Assembly: GCA_002779055.1 (NCBI GenBank)
Contig: PEXM01000082.1
Location: 1 to 11,024 of the forward strand
Direction: 5' to 3'
From: Elusimicrobia bacterium CG08_land_8_20_14_0_20_44_26
GTDB lineage: Bacteria; CG03
Length of the DNA: 11,024 bases
How positions within the stretch are numbered: the first letter of the stretch is position 1; each line of letters begins with the position of its first letter. Positions 6,181 to 11,024 of the stretch are shown here, in pieces. Under the pieces are notes generated by a model. The model saw nothing but the letters and a program-made list of their open reading frames with translations. It was not told the DNA's origin and did no database searches. The translations under genes and the position numbers were made by a program.

Positions 6181-8079
6181 TTACGGGGCGGATATAATTT
6201 TTAATGCCTGCATCAGTTTGATAACTATTGCGCCGATGATTATTCCCAGAATCAGGCCGTTAAAAGTCCTGAACAGGCAAATCGTGACGGGGGAGTGAAT
6301 GTGGGCGAAAGTGTTTAGAATAGAGACCTGTCCTATGAGACCGAGTATAATAAACGGACGAAACTGTATTTTTTTTACTTTCGCCGCCAGTGGATAAAGA
6401 TATAGACCAATGAGCATCAGGGGATGTCCGAGTAAAAATTCCTTGAATCTCGGTCTTATATAGAAAAGTTTTTCAAGAATATTGCGCGCTTCCGACTCAA
6501 AAGGCAGCATAAAATTCAGATAATTCGAGCTTCGCAGCACTAAAAGCATGAGCGAACCGCCGATGACTATTCCTATAAAAAGATGTTTTACTTCAAGTCT
6601 TTTCCGCCACAGACGCGTTAAGCTGGTTGTGAAATAACTTTTTTCCCGGCCGTAAAGAAGGACAAACGCTATCGCCATCGGCGCGAGAAGAGAGAGTTTG
6701 ACCCCTCTAAAAATATTTATTTTCAGCATAAAATCGGTTGAAGATAAAATAGCGGCGACGAAAATTCCGCCGAGACAGGATAGGCCGGAAATCTGTATAA
6801 AAAGCCAAACGGCAAGAAAGAGAGGCGGCAGCTTCAGGCGTTTCCACGTTTTTGAGATTGCCAGGACCGGAAAAGTTATAGTGCCGATAAAAGCCAAAAA
6901 CATTCTGAAACCCGTGAATTTCACGAGAAAAATCGGCGAGGCCAGAGCGATGACCGCATAAGCCAGTTCAAACTGGGGGCTCACTTTGTATATTATCGTA
7001 AGCAGCCATCCGGCGGCGAGGAGGATGGCCGTCCCTATAAGTGAAAAAGCCCAGTAATTTCCACCCCACAGCGGCAGGGGTTTAAATCTGCCGATTGTAA
7101 AGGAATTTTCTTCCAGCGCGCTTTTAATGCGCGCAAGAAAAGAAATAAATTTGGGATATGACTCCCCCTTCGGGTGCAGATATATGAGCTGGACGTTTCT
7201 TTCTTTCACGCTTCTTACGACTGTTTCTATCGCTTCCCGGTCGTTTTCACCTTTCGGCGAATAACACAAAAAAGTTTTGCCCAGTTCTTTTACGACTTCG
7301 TCTGCGCCGGATATTTTGGTAAATTCAGTGCTGCCGAAAGGTATGTCAAGTTTTTTGAGATTTTTTGCGAACACTTTGGGGTCGCCCGGGACGCGGAAGC
7401 CCTCTACAAGGATACCCGAGAGGTCAGAATCGGTTTCAAATCCTTCAAAAAGCCCGTCCAGCCATTTTTCACTGATAAGCGCATCGTCCGACGGGCGCAG
7501 GATATAGCGCAGACCTGCGTATTTGAGCGTGTCTATTTCGGACTGCCAGAAACCGAGATGAATATTCTCGGAAGCCATTTTTTTGCCGGATGCGATAACC
7601 ATATAGTACTGCCCCGTGAAAGTTCCGATGACGGAGGCCTCGTCTAATTTTTTGAGAAGAGCCGTTTTTATAAATTTGCCGAGAGCCGGGTTTTTGGTGA
7701 ATACATATATGAAGTCGTCCCTGTTTGCTATTTGCTTGGCTTCAAGAAATTTCGGCGATTGACCGAAAACGTACAGCCATTTGTCCATTTCACGTCCGTC
7801 CGTAAGAGTGATGATGCCCAACTCCGCAAGATGTTTTACCGTTGACTCCGTCACTCCCACAGTTGTTATTCCTACGCTTTTGAGGTCTTTGAGAACTTCG
7901 GTTATGCTTCCTCCCGAAATCTCCGCCAGAAACCGCACGTCATTGAAATCGCATGCGATTTCAACGGCTTTGAGTGTTTTCTCCAATGTCACTCTCTGGC
8001 TGAGTATGTATAAGGAAAAGACGAATCCGAGAGCGAGGAAAAAGAAAAGTATATTTTTTTTCATTCCTTTATTTTCCAT
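6181..8079 (-). CDS. DUF5693 family multi-pass membrane protein
   Basis: A 632-residue protein in two halves. Residues 9-27 form an uncleaved signal anchor. About 30-335 is a soluble, probably extracytoplasmic domain with repeated strand/helix blocks (LAEISGGSITEVLKDLKSVGITTVGVTEST; later GILVEGFRVPGDP and VQLIYLHPKGESYPKF). From about 342 to 625 there are eight or more hydrophobic segments. The C-terminal part carries what I recall as DUF5693 hallmarks: VLRSSNYLNF (514-523), YIRPRFKEFLLGHP (540-553) and NTFAHIHSPV (589-598). Biochemical function is unknown. Its recurring neighbourhood with csaB suggests a part in making, exporting or attaching the pyruvylated wall polymer. The ATG at 8079 is 18 nt after the phosphorylase stop with a weak ribosome site; an ATG five codons later (8064) is preceded directly by AAAGGA. 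The 3' end borders a 126-nt spacer with repeats. Confidence 0.82.
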   Translation of the reverse strand: MENKGMKKNILFFFLALGFVFSLYILSQRVTLEKTLKAVEIACDFNDVRFLAEISGGSITEVLKDLKSVGITTVGVTESTVKHLAELGIITLTDGREMDKWLYVFGQSPKFLEAKQIANRDDFIYVFTKNPALGKFIKTALLKKLDEASVIGTFTGQYYMVIASGKKMASENIHLGFWQSEIDTLKYAGLRYILRPSDDALISEKWLDGLFEGFETDSDLSGILVEGFRVPGDPKVFAKNLKKLDIPFGSTEFTKISGADEVVKELGKTFLCYSPKGENDREAIETVVRSVKERNVQLIYLHPKGESYPKFISFLARIKSALEENSFTIGRFKPLPLWGGNYWAFSLIGTAILLAAGWLLTIIYKVSPQFELAYAVIALASPIFLVKFTGFRMFLAFIGTITFPVLAISKTWKRLKLPPLFLAVWLFIQISGLSCLGGIFVAAILSSTDFMLKINIFRGVKLSLLAPMAIAFVLLYGREKSYFTTSLTRLWRKRLEVKHLFIGIVIGGSLMLLVLRSSNYLNFMLPFESEARNILEKLFYIRPRFKEFLLGHPLMLIGLYLYPLAAKVKKIQFRPFIILGLIGQVSILNTFAHIHSPVTICLFRTFNGLILGIIIGAIVIKLMQALKIISAP

Positions 8080-8097
8080 CGGGTGGCTCTAAAACTT

Positions 8098-8850
8098 TCA
8101 GGATTTCCGTCTTTTTTCAAGGATTTTTACCGCCTCTATCGCAACGGCTATGGCTTCTTCCACGCCGACTTTTTTTGCGATCGGCTCGTCTTTGTAAGTG
8201 AGCCCGATAATCGCGAGCACTTCTCCCGCCCGCACGCGCCGTATAGATGAAACGATGAAGAGGGCGGCGGATTCCATAGAAGTTGCCAGGACATTTCCTT
8301 TATACCACGCATCCCACATCGCCCGCGTTCGGCCTCCGAGAGGCAGGTTATCCATATCGGCGCCTTCGGTGTAGAAAGCGTCTTTGCAGTGTGTGATTCC
8401 GGTATGAGATGCGACTTTCAGATTTTTTGCCGCATCCACCAGAGCGTTTGTGACGGCGAGATCCGCGACGGCGGGGTAGGAGAGCGGTATATACTGTCTT
8501 GTTGTCCCTTCTTCTCGCACCGCCGCGGTGGAGATGACGACGTCGCCGAGCGAGACCTCTTTCTGGAGGGCTCCCGCCGTTCCTATCCTTATAAAAGTGT
8601 CGGCGCCGCACTTAATAAGTTCCTCAACGCAAATCGCCGTTGAGGGACAACCTATGCCGGTTGAAGTCGTGGATATTTTTATTCCGTCCACCTGGCCCGT
8701 AAAGGTTCTGAATTCTCTGTTAAAAGCCATTTCTTTGGCATTCTCGAAGTGCTTGGCTATTTTTTCGGTCCTGCCCGGATCCCCCGGAAGAAGCACATAT
8801 TTTCCGACATCGCCTTTTCCAACCGCTATGTGATACTCAATCTTCTTCAC
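8098..8850 (-). CDS. udp: Nucleoside phosphorylase, uridine phosphorylase type
   Basis: A 250-residue cytosolic enzyme of the PNP/UDP phosphorylase superfamily (nucleoside plus phosphate to base plus pentose-1-phosphate). The order of motifs is that of Udp: HIAVGKGDVGKYVLLPGDPGR (7-27) with the phosphate-site Gly-Asp and Arg27; NREFRTFTG (44-52) with the partner-subunit Arg48; STGIGCPS (63-70); FIRIGTAG (86-93) with Arg88 and Thr91; and MESAALF (192-198) that binds the ribose. Length matches E. coli Udp (253). The pyrimidine-recognising Gln and Arg (Q166/R168 in E. coli) are not visible: the matching stretch reads FYTEGADMDNLP (159-170), so base specificity is open. The start is GTG (8850-8848) with AAAGGAGG 4 nt upstream, the strongest ribosome site in the window. 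It is the first gene of the train; its link with the envelope genes is not obvious. Confidence 0.88.
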   Translation of the reverse strand: MKKIEYHIAVGKGDVGKYVLLPGDPGRTEKIAKHFENAKEMAFNREFRTFTGQVDGIKISTTSTGIGCPSTAICVEELIKCGADTFIRIGTAGALQKEVSLGDVVISTAAVREEGTTRQYIPLSYPAVADLAVTNALVDAAKNLKVASHTGITHCKDAFYTEGADMDNLPLGGRTRAMWDAWYKGNVLATSMESAALFIVSSIRRVRAGEVLAIIGLTYKDEPIAKKVGVEEAIAVAIEAVKILEKRRKS

Positions 8851-8854
8851 AAAA

Positions 8855-8862
8855 CCTCCTTT
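8855..8862 (-). promoter_or_regulatory. Strong Shine-Dalgarno of the phosphorylase gene
   Basis: The minus strand reads AAAGGAGG followed by TTTT and the GTG start at 8850. The near-perfect anti-16S match compensates for the GTG codon and decides this start. The 4-nt spacing is short. Confidence 0.8.
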
Positions 8863-8877
8863 CTACAATTTTTAGAA

Positions 8878-8906
8878 ATGTTAACAAATAGAAATTAGAA
8901 TGACAA
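8878..8906 (-). promoter_or_regulatory. Candidate sigma70 promoter for the minus-strand gene train
   Basis: On the minus strand TTGTCA (complement of 8901-8906; 5 of 6 to consensus) is followed after 17 nt by TAACAT (complement of 8878-8883; 4 of 6). Transcription would begin near 8871, leaving a leader of about 20 nt that contains the Shine-Dalgarno sequence. It is the best-placed pair upstream of the phosphorylase; no other strong promoter was seen inside the train. Confidence 0.45.
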
Positions 8907-9032
8907 ATTAAAAAATTGGTAGTTGTCCCCTAGTTGTGTTTGTAGCGGTTTGATTTATCCCATTCTTTGCAATAAAAACTACAATTTTGTGCAATATAGA
9001 CCGACGATAAACAAACTCCTAACAATATAAAA

Positions 9033-9061
9033 TTGACAAGGGTGGGGTTTTTATGTATAAA
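9033..9061 (+). promoter_or_regulatory. Candidate sigma70 promoter for the coiled-coil gene
   Basis: A perfect TTGACA (9033-9038), a 17-nt spacer and TATAAA (9056-9061; 5 of 6). This is the best sigma70-type match I see in the window. Transcription would start near 9068, about 58 nt before the ATG at 9126. If this promoter is used, the mini-ORF start at 9053 lies upstream of the transcript and cannot be translated from it. Confidence 0.65.
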
Positions 9062-9121
9062 TACCGAAACGGCGTTGGCGTTGGTTTGATTTTGGCGCGT
9101 AAAGTATTTTTGATTTTGTGA
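9053..9121 (+). other. 22-codon mini-ORF with Nudix-like start, possible gene remnant or coupling peptide
   Basis: ATG at 9053 is preceded by the purine-rich AAGGGTGGGG (9038-9047) at a 5-nt spacing. The frame runs 22 codons (MYKYRNGVGVGLILARKVFL plus two residues) to TGA at 9119-9121, immediately followed by TAA and then the ATG at 9126. The sequence YR-x-GVGVGLIL...KVFL resembles from memory the first strand of RppH-type Nudix hydrolases, but no Nudix box follows, so it could be a truncated remnant. Alternatively it couples translation to the next gene, which has no Shine-Dalgarno sequence of its own. Chance is also possible. Confidence 0.25.
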
Positions 9122-9125
9122 TAAG

Positions 9126-11024
9126 ATGGTTCAAAACGATAATTTAAAAGATTTAAAAATCGCTCTCGGAATGCAAGTTGCGGCGATACAGAAAAAACAC
9201 AATGAAGAAAAACAAACCCTTGAAGACAAAATAAAAAATATAGAAAAAGACAGGGCTTATCTCCAGGCGAAGGTCTCTATAGAGACAGCCAAAATCAACA
9301 GGGAATTCCGGAAGCGCCTGGATGAACTCGAAAAAAAAGACAGAGAATTATCGCAGAGGGAGTTCACACTTCGCGAACGGGAGAAAAAGGTTGAAAGAAC
9401 TCTTTCCGACAAAGAGGAAATTATACAATCGCTCAATGTGAGAGCAATGGAGACGGAAGCCGGCCTTACGGTAGAATTCAACCAGAAACTGCGCTCAAAA
9501 GAATGGGAAATTCAGACCCTCCGGGATGAAATAAAAATACTCAATAAAACCCTTCAGGAGACCGAAAGCCAGCACCAGGCGAAAATAGATTCCATCGGCA
9601 TGGAAGTGAGGGACCTCAAAGAAAAACATAAGAACGAAGTGCTGTCCGTTACGTCGGGTTTTACGGTTGAAAGAGGGGAGGCGGAAAGAGAGAAATATAC
9701 TCTCCAGCAAAATATCAAAGCTCTGAAAAACACGATTGCCGCGATGAAAGGCGAGATGCGGAAGATATCAAGTGAGTATGAAGACAGAATTAAGGCAAAA
9801 GCCATTGCGGACGCCGATGAGATTTCAAAAAGCAGCAACACAGCGTCGGAACTGGCTCTTCAAAACGAAAATCTGCGCCAGGAAATAGAAGAACTCCGAT
9901 TGAAGACGGTTTTAAAGACCGAAGAGGTTACCGCGGAATACGAAAAGAAACTACAAAAACTGAATTTGTCAGCGCAATCGTCGCTCGCCGAAAATGCGCT
10001 CCTCCAAAAAAGTGTCTCGGAACTCAAAATAATAAATGAATCGCTCAAAGACAATTATAACCGTAAAATTTCCGAAATTGAGGATTCTTCACGGACGGTG
10101 GAGGTAGAACTCAGAAACAGAATAACCTCGCAGGAAGCTGAAGTGGAGAAATTAGAAAATACACAGAAAGTCATGGTGGAAAAATTCACGGCGAAAATAG
10201 CCGAACTTGAGAATAATAAGAGAGACCTTCAAAAAACAATTGAGAAAGAGAACAATAAACAGAGAGAACTTGAAAACAACTATTCGGCGCAATACCTGAC
10301 TCTTGCGGACGAAAAAAGGCACATGCAGGAAATGTATGATAAAGAAATCGCCTCGCTAAAAGAATCTCTCATCGCCGGCCGCAACGCCTTCACTTCAATG
10401 GAAGCGGCATCCAGTCGTGAAAAAACAAATCTGAAAATTGAAATTTCATCGCTCAAAAACGACTCTACGCTCCTCAACCAGAATATTTATAATCTGCAAA
10501 ATGAGCACAAGAAAGAATTGGGTGAGAAAGACGCGCAGATTCTTTCTCTCAATATGCTTGTAAAAGAAAGGGAGAAAGAAGCGGCGGGACGCTTTGCGGA
10601 GGTTTCGCAGAAATACCATCTTCTTGCGCAGAAATTTATAGACGAAAAAAAGCACATGCAGGAAATGTATGATAAAGAAATCGTCTCGCTAAAAGAAGCT
10701 CTCATCGCCGGTCGCAACGCCTTCTCTTCAATGGAAGCGGCGGCCGCCGTCGAAAAAACAAATCTGAAAATTGAAATTTCATCGCTCGAAAACGACTGCG
10801 AAGCGCTCGACCAGAATATCTATAATTTGCAAAATGAACACAAGAAAGAATTGGGTGAGAAAGACGCGCAGATTCTTTCTCTCAATATGCTTGTAAAAGA
10901 AAGGGAGAAAGAGGCGGCGGGACGCTTTGCGGAGATTTCGCAGAAATACCATCTTCTTGCGCAGCGCCTTGCGGACGAAGAGGATAGTTTTCAAAAAACG
11001 TTGGAAGCAAAAGAGAGCGAAATA
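9126..11024 (+). CDS. Long coiled-coil protein, partial (3' end beyond the window)
   Basis: ATG at 9126 opens a frame of 633 codons with no stop, running off the right edge. The only in-frame triplet structure upstream is a TGA at 9111-9113, so 9126 is the first possible start; no good ribosome site precedes it. There is no signal peptide or membrane segment, so the product is cytoplasmic. It is dominated by Glu, Lys, Gln, Leu and Ile, has no proline in my translation, one Trp and one Cys, and shows continuous coiled-coil periodicity (for example EKKDRELSQREFTLREREKK near residues 70-89). Residues 395-505 and 506-616 are a near-identical tandem repeat of 111 residues, with a third, diverged unit beginning at 617. 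I recognise no family. A filament-forming, scaffold or SMC-arm-like role is possible by architecture only. It is transcribed away from the envelope train. Confidence 0.85.
   Translation, partial: MVQNDNLKDLKIALGMQVAAIQKKHNEEKQTLEDKIKNIEKDRAYLQAKVSIETAKINREFRKRLDELEKKDRELSQREFTLREREKKVERTLSDKEEIIQSLNVRAMETEAGLTVEFNQKLRSKEWEIQTLRDEIKILNKTLQETESQHQAKIDSIGMEVRDLKEKHKNEVLSVTSGFTVERGEAEREKYTLQQNIKALKNTIAAMKGEMRKISSEYEDRIKAKAIADADEISKSSNTASELALQNENLRQEIEELRLKTVLKTEEVTAEYEKKLQKLNLSAQSSLAENALLQKSVSELKIINESLKDNYNRKISEIEDSSRTVEVELRNRITSQEAEVEKLENTQKVMVEKFTAKIAELENNKRDLQKTIEKENNKQRELENNYSAQYLTLADEKRHMQEMYDKEIASLKESLIAGRNAFTSMEAASSREKTNLKIEISSLKNDSTLLNQNIYNLQNEHKKELGEKDAQILSLNMLVKEREKEAAGRFAEVSQKYHLLAQKFIDEKKHMQEMYDKEIVSLKEALIAGRNAFSSMEAAAAVEKTNLKIEISSLENDCEALDQNIYNLQNEHKKELGEKDAQILSLNMLVKEREKEAAGRFAEISQKYHLLAQRLADEEDSFQKTLEAKESEI
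10308..10640 (+). repeat. Internal repeat unit 1 of the coiled-coil gene (333 bp)
   Basis: This encodes residues 395-505, starting DEKRHMQEMYDKEI and ending YHLLAQKFI. By hand alignment it differs from unit 2 at about 35 of 333 positions (roughly 89-90% identity), with no net length change. The stretch from about 10496 to 10580 is nearly free of differences. Confidence 0.9.
10641..10973 (+). repeat. Internal repeat unit 2 of the coiled-coil gene (333 bp)
   Basis: This encodes residues 506-616, starting DEKKHMQEMYDKEI and ending YHLLAQRLA. Differences from unit 1 cluster in three places: near 10740-10750 (SSR versus AAV), near 10790-10812 and at the very end. The next unit begins at 10974 with the same DE but then diverges (DEEDSFQKTLEAKE), so the array ends or degrades at the window edge. 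Confidence 0.9.

Larger units (their letters stand above)
8851..9125. other. Divergent intergenic region, 275 nt
   Basis: This AT-rich region separates the minus-strand train from the plus-strand coiled-coil gene. It holds a promoter candidate on each strand, a short direct repeat (TAGTTGT at 8920-8926 and 8931-8937, separated by CCCC), and a 22-codon mini-ORF next to the right-hand gene. No tRNA, terminator hairpin with a T-run, or riboswitch-like structure was recognised. Confidence 0.7.

Noticed and set aside
7174..7647. Plus-strand frame of 157 codons inside the DUF5693 gene, and similar plus-strand frames at 4599-5117 and 3728-4153
   Set aside because: They lie opposite well-supported minus-strand genes with recognisable motifs and show no domain or ribosome site.
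9257..10994. Several minus-strand frames of 64-95 codons across the coiled-coil gene
   Set aside because: They are antisense shadows of the 633-codon plus-strand frame. Two of them look alike only because they cover the duplicated 333-bp units.

Overview
The window looks like chromosomal DNA of an uncultured, moderately AT-rich bacterium with an outer membrane. Exported envelope proteins (an EnvC/LytM-like protein, a C-terminal processing protease and a YibQ-type deacetylase-like protein) sit in one cluster. G/C-rich palindromic repeats lie between and inside genes, as in several candidate phyla (Omnitrophota- or Elusimicrobiota-like lineages). That placement is an impression from gene order and repeats; no rRNA or marker gene is present to confirm it.

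Positions 1-8850 hold one tightly packed minus-strand gene train. In transcription order it runs: nucleoside (uridine-type) phosphorylase 8850-8098; DUF5693 membrane protein 8079-6181; CsaB-type polysaccharide pyruvyl transferase 6054-5101; FtsE-like ABC ATPase 5104-4493; FtsX-like permease 4503-3742; EnvC-like coiled-coil/degenerate LytM protein 3742-2513; S41 protease with a PDZ domain 2377-1160; YibQ/DUF610 divergent polysaccharide deacetylase 1150-41; and the first 14 codons of another gene leaving the left edge (44-1). Four junctions overlap (ATGA or TGATG at three, 11 nt at ftsE/ftsX), which supports co-transcription and translational coupling. The expected logic is envelope work: CsaB and DUF5693 modify or handle a cell-wall-linked polymer, FtsEX-EnvC controls septal peptidoglycan hydrolysis, and the protease and deacetylase-like protein act in the periplasm. 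A candidate sigma70-type promoter for the train lies at 8878-8906.

Two spacers inside the train carry one family of G/C-rich palindromic repeats: 2.7 tandem copies of 51 bp between the envC-like gene and the protease (2413-2551), and one copy in opposite orientation in front of csaB (6063-6089). The first array appears to have replaced the natural end of the envC-like gene. The second supplies the probable ribosome binding site of csaB and sits between two near-copies of the csaB start region.

Positions 8851-9125 are a divergent intergenic region with a promoter on each strand and a 22-codon mini-ORF. From 9126 to the right edge (and beyond) a plus-strand gene encodes a long, proline-free, soluble coiled-coil protein with a recent 333-bp (111-residue) internal tandem duplication. 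It matches no family I recognise and is the least explained gene here.
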